Origin: Taeniopygia guttata | Lineage: Eukaryota; Chordata; Aves; Passeriformes; Estrildidae | Length of the DNA: 64,000 bases | Direction: 5' to 3' | NCBI RefSeq assembly: GCF_048771995.1 | Contig: NC_133026.1 | Span: forward strand, 149,257,001 to 149,321,000 | In this document: positions 1-11,512 of the stretch, one piece after another | Layout of the letters: the number at the start of each line of letters is the position of its first letter | Position numbering within the stretch: the stretch's first letter is position 1 | Notes under the pieces: model-generated | The model's input: the letters and a program-made list of their open reading frames with translations, nothing else | The model's database searches: none | What the model was told of the DNA's origin: nothing | Made by a program: the position numbers and the translations under genes

Positions 1-200
1 GAGAGGAGAGGAGAGGAGAGGAGAGGAGAGGAGAGGAGAGGAGAGGAGAGGAGAGGAGAGGAGAGGAGAGGAGAGGAGAGGAGAGGAGAGGAGAGGAGAG
101 GAGAGGAGAGGAGAGGAGAGGAGAGGAGAGGAGAGGAGAGGAGAGGAGAGGAGAGGAGAGGAGAGGAGAGGAGAGGAGAGGAGAGGAGAGGAGAGGAGAG
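1..200. repeat. (GGAGA)n pentanucleotide microsatellite
   Basis: A perfect tandem array of the pentamer GAGAG, 40 copies without a single interruption, ends abruptly at ATATCAAG. The left end is cut by the window boundary, so the true array is longer. The + strand is entirely purine, so it could adopt triplex DNA and is prone to polymerase slippage. Confidence 0.98.
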
Positions 201-273
201 ATATCAAGATGATGTTGTTCTGTAAAGGAAAAGACCTACAAATTTTTAGCATGGAAAATGCTGATGAACCCAT

Positions 274-345
274 GAATCATAGAATCATAAAATCTTAGAA
301 TGGTTTAGGTTGCAAAGACCATAAAGATCATCTTGTTCCAAAGCC
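274..345 (-). mobile_element. CR1 3' end fragment, short and diverged
   Basis: The + strand shows the reverse complement of the CR1 3' tail (AATCATAGAATCATAAAAT) followed by the diverged GGTTTAGGTTGCAAAGACC block that corresponds to the CR1 3' UTR. Only about 70 bp are recognisable, which is usual for a severely 5'-truncated copy. Confidence 0.7.
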
Positions 346-895
346 CAGCTTTTAAATGTTAATGATCCTTCTGCAGGTTCATTCATGGCTGTTCTAGACT
401 TAGTGATGGCACATCTTGTCCCTTTTCTAGTGATTTGGTTAGGCCATGTTCATTTAATTTTGTTTTCAAGGCTGAAAAAGCTGTTAGATCCCTGCTATAG
501 GTTGGAAGAATTTATTTCACATGGACTTCCATATTGCAGAAGCTCATCCATGTGTGATGAACTCTGCAGAGAAAACCCCAGAGTTTGGAGGGATCTGCTC
601 TAGGACCTGTCTAAGGGTGCAGCAGCCTCAGGTTATTTTCACTTCAGGGTTCCACCGTGATGCTGAGGGTGCTCTTGATCTCAGCAAAGCAGGTGGTGCT
701 TCAAATTGAATTAGTGCTGTTGCAGGAGGTGCTGTGATTACACACTGCCAAGAGATCACATCCTACCTGCTTCAGTTTTCCCAGGCATTTCATGCCTCTG
801 CAAAATTTCTGCCTGGCACTGATTTTGGGTATTGCTCTGTGTTGCTAAACAGCTGCTCTGTCCCACATCTAAGTGGGCCTCCCTTCATTCTTGGG

Positions 896-964
896 AAAAA
901 AAAAAAAAAAACAAACAAAAAACAAACCCAAAAAACCCCAAAAAAACCCCAAAAAACCCAAACC
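896..964. repeat. A-rich / (A)n(C)4 low-complexity tract
   Basis: A run of about 16 A residues passes into irregular AAACAAAC and AAAAAACCCC units. It may be a decayed retrotransposon tail, but no body sequence is recognisable beside it. Confidence 0.85.
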
Positions 965-2449
965 CTGAATCAGAAGAGGCTGTTTTATTCACCCAGTGTG
1001 AAACATTGCCCTCCTCATTTGAGCCTGCAGGGGTCACTTAGAGAGGTCTCTCCGAAAATGTCTGAACATGTATTGCTCCTTTTCCTCCTCTGTTCCTGTA
1101 GCAGCAAGGATTCACACCCATTCCCATCACATTTTCTGCCATTCAGTGGGCACTGTGGTTCTGCCTGCGTGAGTCCTTCTGCAGAGCGGCGGAGAGGAGG
1201 GGAGGAAAGCTGCTGTGTTTTCTGTCAGATGGAGTTTGGTAAATAAGTGTAAATAAGGCTTACAGAGCCATCCACAAGTTTAAAAGGATCCAGCCAGAAA
1301 TAGCAAGCTGGCAGGGCGGGCTCTGCTCAACAGCATCACCCTTGGCCATCGAGTTTCTGTTTGTTTTTTCTTTCCTTTTCAGTGACTGAAGCAAAAGCTG
1401 CTGGAAGAAAATGTGCATAAAGGTCCAGGAAGCGACCTGGAAGTGAAAAAGCAAGAAGAAAGGCTCTGAAATTGTTGTATCTCAAACAGGGGCTGGGCAG
1501 CTTTCTTTAGCCCTATATTTCCTTTTACCTCTGTGTAAAATGCCATTATTTTTGTTTGCAGGAGAGCAGGGAAGCTCATCTAACACTCAGATCCATTGTG
1601 TGACATGTTTTTCATAAATGAATGACTGAGGACATTTTTTTTCTATCACGGAGAGGGCTTCCAAAAATGGCTTGGTATAAACTCCTCCATCCCAAAGCTT
1701 TCCATAGAGACTTCTGGGAGGATGAGCGATCACTCTGGATATGTGCTGGATCAAGGGGGCTTTGATCCATGATCCCAGCTAATCCAAAACCTGGGTCCAT
1801 CCCCATGGGCACAGTGTTATCCAGCAAGCAACAGACAAAGACACCTTTACATGGTGCTTAAAGAATAATGAAGGACATGTTACAGCCTGCTTAGGCCTCT
1901 CAAAAGGCAGGGATTTCTTTGAAGAGGCCAAATAGTTGTCAGAGTGAATTTGCATTGAATTACAGACTGTTTGAAATAGCTGGGACTGGAGAGGTTAACA
2001 GATACTCTCATTAAAATTCAGTCCTTTAAACTGAAATATCCTGAAATCTGCTGCACTTCACACCACATGAAAGTGGGTGTAACAGCAATGAAATAAGTTG
2101 GAGTTCTTCTCTGCTTTAAGTGTCGGGCAATTTGCAATGCAGGGTGCAATATTTTGGTGTGAAGACATCAACTGGCCTTTCCCAATGCAAACTGGGCAGA
2201 GATTTAATTTACACTGGCAAAAGGCCTGGTCCCAGGAGTTCAACAGGTAGGGGGCAATGCCCAAGAACCAGAGTACTCCTGAAGAGTGACAAAAACCATC
2301 AGGTGGGGTAAAAAACAGCTTTGAGCATCCCCTTGCAACTCACAGTTCCTTGGTTCCTGCCAGCCCCATGTATGTCTATTTATAACTGCAACTTCTCTCA
2401 GTTAATCATGTCAAAAATGGCATTTTCACCTCTGGGAACTGTATCTGAT

Positions 2450-2760
2450 GTAACAATCTTCGCAAAATTGTTAATCCCCGATGTGAATCCCCAAGTAAAC
2501 TGATCACGGTGCCGGCAGCACGAAATAAGCTCAGACCTTCCATTAATCGCTGCGCAAACCATGGCAGATCTTGAGCTGAATTTAGATGTATATGAACATT
2601 CCCGGTACTTCAGGGAATAATATACACACAGCTTCAGACATCATGTGAGTGGGTAGCTGCTGAGCACAGGAGCCATCCACTAGTCGGTGGTAATTCATGA
2701 ACTAGAATTTTATCATTTACTCATGTGGAAGCAGCTCATGCAGAAGCAGTAGGGCCAGGA
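2450..2760. other. Possible conserved non-coding element
   Basis: A unique block contains several CpGs in otherwise CpG-poor DNA (around CGGTGCCGGCAGCACGAAAT) together with TAAT- and ATTA-type homeodomain cores and no low complexity. Undegraded CpGs and lack of repeats are the only support. No alignment is available. Confidence 0.25.
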
Positions 2761-3467
2761 AATTTGAATGTTCTAAAAAGAAATGACTCTCAAGGAATGT
2801 TTTGCTCATGGTAGTCTTGCCTTTCTCACCAAAGGCTGCCCAGACAGGTCCTGCTCTGATGGCGCTGCAGATCAGCACCCATTGGATACAGGGCTCAGAA
2901 TTTCCACTTCTTCAAGAAATAAAAATTACTGGAGATGTCAAGTGAAATAACAACCTGACAGCAGAAATCCCAGCAGTGCAAAAGATCATGTGGAGAAGCT
3001 GAAATGACTGTTAGATACCTGGAGATTTCAATTTGTTCCAGCCTTGGCCTTCTCCAGTCCACTTTGGCAGGGACCAAAAGAGTATTTTGTGAGGGGAAAA
3101 AAAATAACATGAACAGTTTCATGTTATATCTCACAGGAAAAAAAAAAATATTAAAAAAAAGACAGATAAAGATGTTAGAGTTTTACAGAGTCCTGATCTC
3201 AAGGTCAAACCTTTCACCTGTGAGGACAAGAGCGGGGGGAATCTCTTCAGTTCATAGATGAGCCCACTTTCACCTACCTGCAGATCCTCCTTCTGAAAAA
3301 TCACCCTGAGTCCTGCTCCTGGCCAACCTGTGCTGGTGCTAGCACAGATTTGTACATATCAGAACTTGGGAGTAAACTGAGGAGCTCAGTAGTTTGATAG
3401 GGCAGAAGGAGTCAAATGATCCCAGGTGATTTAGACCTCCAGACCTTGCTGTACTCCTGGAGGGTGC

Positions 3468-3634
3468 TGAGGCCCTGGCACAGAGAAGCTGTGCCTGACC
3501 CACCCCTGGAAATGTCCAAGGCCAGGCTGGTTGGGGCTTGGACCAACCTGGTCTAGCAGAAGCTGTCCCTGCCCATGGCAGGAAGTTGGGACTCCATGAT
3601 CTTTGAGTCTCTTCCAACCCATTTTATGATTTTA
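3468..3634 (+). mobile_element. CR1 3' end, plus orientation
   Basis: The sequence follows the end of the CR1 reading frame and its 3' UTR: GAGGCCCTGGCACAGAGAAG, TGGAAATGTCCAAGGCCAGG, GGTTGGGGCTTGGACCAACC, CTGCCCATGGCAGG and finally TTCCAACCCATTTTATGATT. A short internal deletion or divergence is seen near CTGTGCCTGACCCACCC. Confidence 0.9.
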
Positions 3635-3971
3635 TTATTTCCTTCTCAGGAGACAACCCACCTGCTGCCTCTCAGACCAATACCTCCCTCCAAGAATTTC
3701 CCCCAGCTGATGGAATAGGTGGGGCTGAAGCGTTGGTCCTTCCCTGGAAATGGTGAATTTGGAAGTGGAAACACTGAAGCAGCACAAAGGCATCTGGGTG
3801 GAGCCATCAGCAACACACAGGAGTTGCTTTCCATCTGTTCGTGTTTCAGGAAACCGCGCTGCATCCTTGGATATCTGTCCCTGCTGGTCCTCGTTACATG
3901 CTGCTCAATTGCTTTAGAGACAAAATAGCAGTTTCTTAATGCTCCATCTCCCCTCCTCCTGTTTTTTGTGG

Positions 3972-3999
3972 GTTTTTTTTTCTTTTTTTTTTTTTTTTT
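3972..3999. repeat. Poly(T) tract
   Basis: An almost pure T run with one C interruption. No transposon body is recognised directly beside it. Confidence 0.9.
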
Positions 4000-4332
4000 C
4001 TGCATATGTCTGAAATTAAATTCAGATTTTAAATCACAGGATGATTTATCACCTTTTTCTAACGGGCAGCCTCTCCCTGGTTAAACAGATGATTTACCTG
4101 TACCTTCACCCCTCGGGGAATGGAAGTCTCCTGCACTGAATGGATTATTTGGGGGTCTTTTTTAGAAGCTGGGGAGAAGTGGAAAAGTCCCCAGCTTATA
4201 TGATTTAAAACTCAGTATGCACAGCACATCAGGGAGTTTTTCCTTTTCCCACAGGTATTATGGGCTGTCCCTGCTGTGTGCTAAGGCCTCATTGTGGTCA
4301 CTGTGGTCCAGGAAAGTGGCTTAAATCCCGGG

Positions 4333-4455
4333 AGGTATTTAAGATCTGTAGATGTGGCACTTGGGGACATGGCTTAGTGGTGGACTTGGCAGTGCTGGGG
4401 TTGGACTCCATGATTTTAAAGGTCTTTTCCAACCCAAACGATTCTTTGATTTTGT
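4333..4455 (+). mobile_element. CR1 3' end, plus orientation (second subfamily type)
   Basis: The segment carries the signature of another CR1 subfamily: GATGTGGCACTTGGGGACAT, GGCTTAGTGGTGGACTTGGC, AGTGCTGGGGTTGGACTCCA and CTTTTCCAACCCAAACGATT. It differs from the copies with the 'CCATCCCTGGAAGTGTCC' block, so at least two CR1 lineages occur in the window. Confidence 0.88.
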
Positions 4456-4671
4456 CTTGTTATCAAATCCATTTCCTTTGGAGAAGACTACATCCAAATT
4501 GCACCTCAAGGACCAGGACTGCAAAGAAACCTGAGAGCTCAGTATTGCTGAGAGATTGATTGGCTGTGTCCCTGATCCAAATACTCTGAAAGGTGAGGGA
4601 AAACAAAGCAAAGGAGGAGGTAAGAACCAGAAAAAGAGCTCTTATAAACTCAGTGCACTGGAAACGCCTAA

Positions 4672-4735
4672 AGAATCATAGAATCATTATGGCTGGAAAA
4701 GACATCCAAGATCTCCACCTACCAAATCCAAGTAA
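4672..4735 (-). mobile_element. CR1 3' end fragment
   Basis: AGAATCATAGAATCATTATG followed by GGCTGGAAAAGACATCCAAG is the reverse complement of a CR1 3' tail. About 60 bp remain. Confidence 0.75.
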
Positions 4736-5879
4736 ATGGGAAATTACCACTGTGGTGAATTCAAAAGCAGGCTCAGTCTTCCTGTGAAAAATAGATAAAT
4801 GTGATTCAAAGACATTTCCACCATCCTGGGGCAAATAGAAAGGCAGCTCTGTGAGGTGAGGGAGGATGTAAATCAGTGTTGATTGTTCTCATCTTTTATA
4901 GTCCAGGGCATGCGTCTAGACCAGCTTGGGACCAAAGGGAGAAATCTCACAAATTAAAGCACAGTTGAGTGCCTCTTGTGAAGACTCCTCCTGGGTTATC
5001 TTGGGCAGGTGACTCCAGTTTGCCCTGGGGAAATATTGCCAGTGGATCAGGTGCAGCAAAGAGCAGCTGGTGGGAAAAGCTTGGCTTTGAGAAATGGAAA
5101 TGTGTCAAACACGTTTGGGACTTCACTCCCCAGGCTGCAAAGTGAGATTGAAAGAGGAAACACAAATAAACCTTTGCATTAAGCAGTGCTTGCTGCTGCT
5201 GGAATCTCCTGCTGCTTCTCTCAGACAGCCTCTGATGAGCCTTGGAGCTCTGCAAAGGTGTTTCTGCAGTGGGCACATCTGGTTCTGTGTAATTTCACTC
5301 CCGCCTTGAGGGATTTGCACTTGTTTTTATGATTTTTGCTGTCTTTCCCATTTCCTCTCTGTCTAATATAGAAGAGACTCCCTTCTAAATAGCTTTAAGA
5401 AGAGATCAAGCAGAATATGAATACTTTTGTAATTGGATTTTCCTACTTCAGAGGCAGCTTAGTGTTACAAGTTAAACACTACATGGAAGCTGGGCGTTGT
5501 GGAGAAACAGAAAAGTCATGTCTGGTTATGCCCTGAGATTTACTGTGGGTGTGTCAGAGCCTCCTCCTGCCCTCCCATCCAACCCATGCACATCCTCTGA
5601 GCCAGATAAATTCCCTTTCCCCACGGTGTGGGTGCAGGAGCTGAGATAAATCAGGACCAGCTCTGGATGCTACTACTGGTCCAGGTTCGATGAAAAAAGC
5701 TGTGCAATTCCAGTGTGAGGTCCTACAAAATGTCTGTGGTGGTTGTCTGTGCTTCTCTGCCTGTCTGAGATCCTCACTGGAATACTGACTGGATGCTACT
5801 CTACTCAGCAATTTTAGGAACAAGGAATTTTGAGGGAAATCAGAAGGAAGAAAATAAACAGGGTTTATTAGTGCATGCA

Positions 5880-5896
5880 AAAAAAAAAAAAAAAAA
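5880..5896. repeat. Poly(A) tract
   Basis: An uninterrupted A run in unique DNA. No retrotransposon body is recognised 5' of it. Confidence 0.9.
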
Positions 5897-6255
5897 GAGT
5901 GAGGCCAGGAGAGCCCTGACGTGGCTTTCCTGGACATCTTTCTGCATCAGTTCTTCTCAGCATTTGACTTTATTGGCCTCTCAACATCTGCATAAAGTTT
6001 AGTGTTACATGAAACAGCATTCAATATCCATAAAATGAAAGCAAAAATCAACCCAAAGCAACACAAAACAATCCCTCACCACTGAGGAACATAATGAAAT
6101 AATATCCTTTTGTTCTTTTGTCTCATAGAATATTTTTAAAAAACAAAACCCACGTTTTTAAATACTACTAAACTTCCTAAATCGCTAATGAAAGGGAAAC
6201 TGATACCAATTATGTGTTCAGTAATCCTCTCAAAAGATAATGACAACAGCCTTAA

Positions 6256-6263
6256 TGACGTCA
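6256..6263. promoter_or_regulatory. Perfect CRE palindrome TGACGTCA
   Basis: The full eight-base CREB/ATF consensus, with its central CpG intact, lies in AT-rich unique sequence in the context CTTAATGACGTCAGGCC. Binding is inferred from the motif only. Confidence 0.4.
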
Positions 6264-8168
6264 GGCCTTTCTGCTGTAGTGAAAATACATTAAAAAGCAA
6301 TCAGAAACAAAAGCAGATCTCTACCTAATGCTCTGTTCACTGGGAGAGGGGAGGGCAGGTTATTGTGGTTCAGGGGTTTGCTGTGAGCAGGGTGAGGAAA
6401 GATAAACTGGAGATGGGTTTACCACACATATTTTGGTTAAAACATCGGTAATGTGCGAGTCCTGACTCCCACCATGTGCATTTGTCAGCTAAAAACTTGC
6501 TGAAGAATTACAGGCAGAGGAAAATCTCACACAACTCTCGGGACTTGGTCCTTCTCAAATTTTTATTTCTCCTTCTGAATTTGCAGTGTAGTGATAATTA
6601 GCAAGATCTGCACTGTTCTGCTGCGTCTCCCTCACTGTGAAAATCAATGTTTCCAGCCTGAGGATAAGGAATAGCACATGCCACATATGCTTAGGCAGGA
6701 TCTGCGTGCTCTTTAGCTCTTCTAATGAAAAGCAGGATGTATCTAGAGTCAGATTGAAGAGGATGCAAACCCAGCGAGTGTAAACAAGCAACGTCAAATG
6801 CGCAGGAATAATAATGATGTAACTCAAAAAAAAAAAAATCTCAGCAAGTGGAGTGTTTATTCAGAAAAGCAAAAATATTTGTAAATCAATTTTTAATGGC
6901 ACAAGCAATGTCAGTATTAGGAAGAGTCTTTTATATTTGCATGATTGAATAAATATATCAGCATGTATAGTGAGCCAGGAGAGTTATTGAGACCCAGCTT
7001 TATGAGAAATTCAGTAGTTCTGATTCTTTTTTTACATTGCAGTCTGTAATATAATGCTACATTTTGATTTTTGCCTCTCGTGCATTTAAAAAAACATCAC
7101 ATTTTTTTGGTCAATGAGAATATATCACTGAAACTATTCCAACATTTATTTTTGTTTGACTTCTAGTATTTCATTTTTACTAGATAGAATACGGAATTAT
7201 AATAAGAAAGTGAATATAAAATTAAATGTGAAGATAAATGCTGAATAAAAGAGAACATAATAAATAAGCTTCTAACATAAAATAAATCAGAATAAACAAT
7301 GCATCTTAAATATATAATTCAGACTAACTAAATGCTGAAATATATTATGTAAAAGCTGGTTTTAAGCAACGTCAAAATGAAATCAGTGCATTCCTCAGGA
7401 AGGCTGAGATTTTGATGACTTTGCAAATCATGATGGAAAATGTTTTGCCAAAACCCCGCAGAACCAAGCTAATGTATTTTGAAAAGCATATGCTGAGAAG
7501 TGGTTTGGGATGACATGCTTGGGCCGAGTGGATAACAAGACTATTTCCAGCTAATTTCAGATGGGAAAGCAGATGGGGCTGTTTCTTGCTGTTAGACTTC
7601 TGTGGTCACAGTCTCTCAAGGGCTGAACTTAAACATCTGAGTTCCTGTGATTATTATTATTATCACAACTAAAAATACTGTGGCCAGGTCTGCATTCCCA
7701 ACTTATATCCCACTGTGCAAAGTGTAGGGAGGTTTTATCCTTGCCTAAAACACCTGTAACCCATCAGAACTTTGGTGCCACATGTGTGGTGCGTCTCACC
7801 TACACCCAGAGCTGGGCTTTGCTTGCAAATGCGTGGAAGTTTTGCACTCTGGGGAGTTCCCAGGGTGTCCAAGGGATCTGAACAGGGGTAACAGAGAACC
7901 TGCAGAAGACCTATTCTCTTCTGGATTATCATCAGTGTTCGAAGAGTTTGAACATGACCATGCAGGGGTGATAAAATCCCCCATATTTTGTGTTTGGGAT
8001 GTGGGTCTGTCGATGAGTGAGAGGTCAAAGCTCCACATGCAGGCAGCAGGGATTTTGTGGAAGTTCATCAGTGACCTGAGCTGTTACAGGCAGCTGTAGG
8101 AACAATTCATCTTCACACTCCAAGTCCTGCATGGGGAACACGAGGGGAGTCACTCACACTGAAAGGTT

Positions 8169-8960
8169 GAGTGGTTTGGTTGGAAGGGACCTTCAAAGAT
8201 CATCTTGTCCAACTTCCATGACATAACCAGGGACATCTCCCACTATCCCAAGTTGTTCCTAACCCCATCCAACCTGGCCTTGAACAGTTCCAGGGATGGG
8301 GCAGCCACAGCTGCTCTGGGCAATCTGTGCCAGGGCCTCATCACCCTCACAGTTAAGAATTTATTCCTAATAATTAATAATCTAAAGCTATAGTCCTTCA
8401 GTAGAAAGCCATCCCCCTTTGTCACATCCCTGCATATTCATGTCCCTCTCCAGCTCTCTTGGAGCTTCTTTAGGCACTTGAAGGGGATCTAAATTTTCCC
8501 TGCCACCTTCTCTTCACCAGGCTGAACAATCCCAACTCTCTCTAAAGAGAGAGTTTTATTTTATTTTAGCCTGTCTGTAAAATATGCTCCATCCCTCTGA
8601 TCACATTTGTGGCCTCATCTGGAGTCTCTCCAACAGCTCCACATCTCTCTTATTTTGGAATGCAGCACTCCTGGCTGGGTAGAAGGGCAGAATCCCCTCC
8701 CTCAGCCTGCTGCCCAGGTTGCTTTTGATGCAGCCCAGGTTACAATTTTGGTTTTGGACTGAAATATCACATTGCCAGCTCATGTCCAGTCCTTCATCCA
8801 CCAGTGTCCTCAAATCCCTTTTTTCCAGGGCAGCTCTCAAGCAATTCATTTTTAGTCTGTGTTGATACGGAGGATTGCCCTGCCCTGGGTTCATAACTTT
8901 GCATTTGGCCTTGCTGTATTTTCTGAGGTTCATCATGGACCCACCTGTGTTCCTGACACC
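8169..8960 (-). mobile_element. CR1 copy with part of the ORF2 reverse-transcriptase end, minus orientation
   Basis: On the + strand it begins with the reversed 3' UTR (GTTGGAAGGGACCTTCAAAG, CAGGGATGGGGCAGCC). On the - strand the frame from about 8930 to 8602 reads as the CR1 ORF2 C-terminal region: 'KAKCKV', 'LDMSWQC', 'LGCIK', 'REGILPFY' and 'RDVELLER'. The normally conserved 'PLYSALVRPHLEYC' stretch is broken, so the copy is dead. Weak CR1-like sequence may run on to about 9110. The 187-codon open frame starting at 9164 is therefore repeat-derived and not a host gene. Confidence 0.92.
8541..8562. repeat. Short inverted repeat inside the CR1 copy
   Basis: ACTCTCTCTAAAGAGAGAGT forms a near-perfect hairpin with a tiny loop and is followed by ATTTTATTTTATTTT. 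It is probably local slippage within the CR1 sequence, not a functional site. Confidence 0.6.
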
Positions 8961-11332
8961 TCTATTCAGGAGGACAGCATTCACCCCTGGGTTTTCTGGA
9001 ATGCTGATCAGATATTTATCTGGATCTGGGACCTCAGATACCTCAGCCAGGAATGGCTCCAGAGCAGACAGCACATGACATCTTGGCTGGCCTCGTGCAT
9101 ATGACACCACGAAAAATGCTACCATTGGGTGATTAGAACCAGTGGCCACCTGGAAGATTTCCAACTTTGAAATGCTGCATTTGTTTTAATCCCTCCTTTT
9201 CCCTGAGATGTTGCTGAGAGAATCCTTCTGTGGGAATGGGCTGCACATTTCACTGCCTGCAGCTGGAGGGATCACGCCGACCAGTCCCACTGGAGGTTTG
9301 ACTGATTCAAAACCATTTAACTGCACTTCAGGATGGAGTGACAGGTAGCTAAACCTCTAGATACATTTCTTAAATGGGTTTTTACCTTGATTTTCATTTT
9401 TAACATGATCACACTGCAACTGTCCGTCTGTCTTAGCTGACTGTCAGTCTTGCTTCCTCCTCCTAGAAGTCTTTCTGTCTGCTTGCCAGTTTCAATGAGA
9501 CTGAAAGAATTACTCAAATCCCCAATAATTTGTTCCTAGAAATGAACAGAAGACTTCATCTGTTAGCCTTAGCATGAAAACTTACCCATTCCTCTTGCCC
9601 TGGTGGCACATCAGTCACTATGTGTCTGTGCTGAGGGCATTGATGTTTCTTCTGCTTCCTGATAAATTCATCATGAGGGTACCTGAGAGGGACTGGAGAT
9701 AGTGTGGATGGGGTTCTGAGCATGAGCTGGAGGGATTTGGGGAGTCTGAGGATTGTGGAGGCCTGGAGATGTAGGGATCTGCAAAGATGATGCGTTGCCA
9801 GACTTGGGACTTGGGAAGGTCCTTGTTGTATCTCAATAGGAGGAGGTGGTTCTGTACATGAGAGGAAAGCTGGGGATGTGGTGGCAGGATTGTTTACAAA
9901 ATATTGTGCTTACAATTCTGTAGAAAATCTGTCTTATTTTAATTCTGCTGCCATGAATATTTGTGTGGCTGAAAAGCAAGAACATTCATTGTTCCCTTCT
10001 CAGAACTGAACCCTGTGTTGACTGTGGCATCCTCTCCACAGGGATGTCCCTGCTGATTTTCCTTTGGTGTTCATTTGTGCAGCTAATGGGAGCATTTTCC
10101 TAATCAATGCTGATAGATTCCTGCTTAATTAATATTGATGAGTTGGAGAAAGAATAGAATGGGCCACTGGCAACATTCCCCCATGGCTGAGTGTTTGAGG
10201 AGGGAAAGGCAGAACTGCAAACCAGAAATTGCCATCGTGGACATACAATGAAAACCTTCAGCTGGACCCTTTTTCCACCCAGAAAAAAGGAAAAAAATTC
10301 CAAAGTCATCATGTGAAAATGGTAAAGATACATTACTAAACCAGCAATTCTGAGGAAAAAAAATAGGAATTGTAAGGTTGAGTGAATCTGTATGACTCAG
10401 ATGATGCTTCATTTTATTCCTGACTGTCCCCTGGCCTGCACTGGTACCGTGAAAGCTCTGCTGGGTATGGACCTGGCTCTGGAACATGGACACCCCTGGA
10501 CATCAAGATACAGGTGACTTCAGCAAGCTTTGGTGGACTGCCCATGTACAAAATGCTTTAAAGTAGAAATAAATCCTGCCCAGAGCATTCTTCCTGATAG
10601 GAAAACTTCATGTCGGTACATCCCAAAGTCTCCATAGTACAGGGCTGGTAAAGTAACACTGATTTTTCTCTGTTGGCTTCACAAAGAGATCTGGCAATGT
10701 GTCATGGACAGAATAGATCTGAATGAAACCACCCTGACAAACAGCATCCTCCTTAAAATTTAAATTAACTGTTTTTCCCCGCCTAATAATACCAGTCACA
10801 GAGCCAAATTCTTATCTGTGCTTTCCCTTTGCTTCTTTTGTTTGTTTAATCTGATTTAATTTAATCAACCATTTGTTTTTGGAGCTGTGTGTATGAATCC
10901 ATTAAAGCACTGAGCGCTATTTTGGAAATAGAGATTTGCTGTCACTTTTTTGTCTCTTTTTCCTTCTGTTTCGCACTGCTCCTAACGAGGTGCAAAGTTG
11001 ACAGTTGAGAAGATTCATTTTCATGTGTCTTTAAATCAGACAGTCCAGTGTACTGGATAAAAAGTGTTCAAAAATTAATTGAGGGCTTCAGGATTTGCCT
11101 TGACGTGAAGTGAGGCTCATTCCGTGGCCTGAGGCGTTGTATTCCCCAGTCAAAAAAAAAAAAAAGATTATAGGAAGGAAGGGTTCATGTCCTGTGCCCA
11201 GAGTTGAGCTATCTTTCCTGGGAATCAGAATTTCTCTCTAGATTTTCATGGCTACAATACCACTGAAAATAATCATGATAGACACTGATTTGCTTGAGCA
11301 CTGTGAGCAAAATCACAAAAAACATCAAATAT
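8961..11332. other. Unique stretch
   Basis: No gene or clear repeat is recognised beyond possible CR1 remnants at the left edge and a short A run near 11152. Open frames are short and unrelated to known families. Confidence 0.5.
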
Positions 11333-11512
11333 AGAATGGTTTGGCTTGGAAAGGACCTTAAAGGTCATCATGCACCAGCCCCCTGCCATGGGCTGGGACA
11401 TCTTCCAGCTTATTCAGAGCCCCATCCAGACTGGCCTTGAACACTTCCAGGGACAAGGAGTCCTCAGCATCTCTGGGAACTTGTGCCAGAGCCTCACCAA
11501 AATCAAAGGTCG
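11333..11512 (-). mobile_element. CR1 3' end, minus orientation
   Basis: The + strand carries GAATGGTTTGGCTTGGAAAG, CCATGGGCTGGGACATCTTC, TGGCCTTGAACACTTCCAGG and GTGCCAGAGCCTCACC in the order expected for a reversed CR1 3' end. Similarity is lost abruptly near 11512. Confidence 0.9.

Larger units (their letters stand above)
346..3467. other. Unique non-coding stretch
   Basis: No gene, RNA or recognisable transposon is seen apart from the A/C-rich tract and the possible conserved block listed separately. The open frames here are short, use alternative starts and show no known protein family. Confidence 0.6.
4736..8168. other. Long unique stretch, AT-rich in its right half
   Basis: No gene is recognised. 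The stretch holds a poly(A) tract near 5880 and a perfect cAMP-response-element palindrome at 6256. Much of 6000-7560 is AT-rich and low in repeats, and resembles conserved gene-desert sequence. A 106-codon open frame at 7782-8099 has no recognisable homology. Confidence 0.5.

Noticed and set aside
7782-8099. 106-codon + strand frame
   Set aside because: No splice or promoter context and no similarity to a known protein. A comparable frame exists on the opposite strand.
8601-9164. 188-codon - strand frame that could be taken for a host gene
   Set aside because: Its C-terminal two-fifths match the CR1 ORF2 end ('LDMSWQC', 'REGILPFY', 'VELLER'). It is part of a retrotransposon copy.
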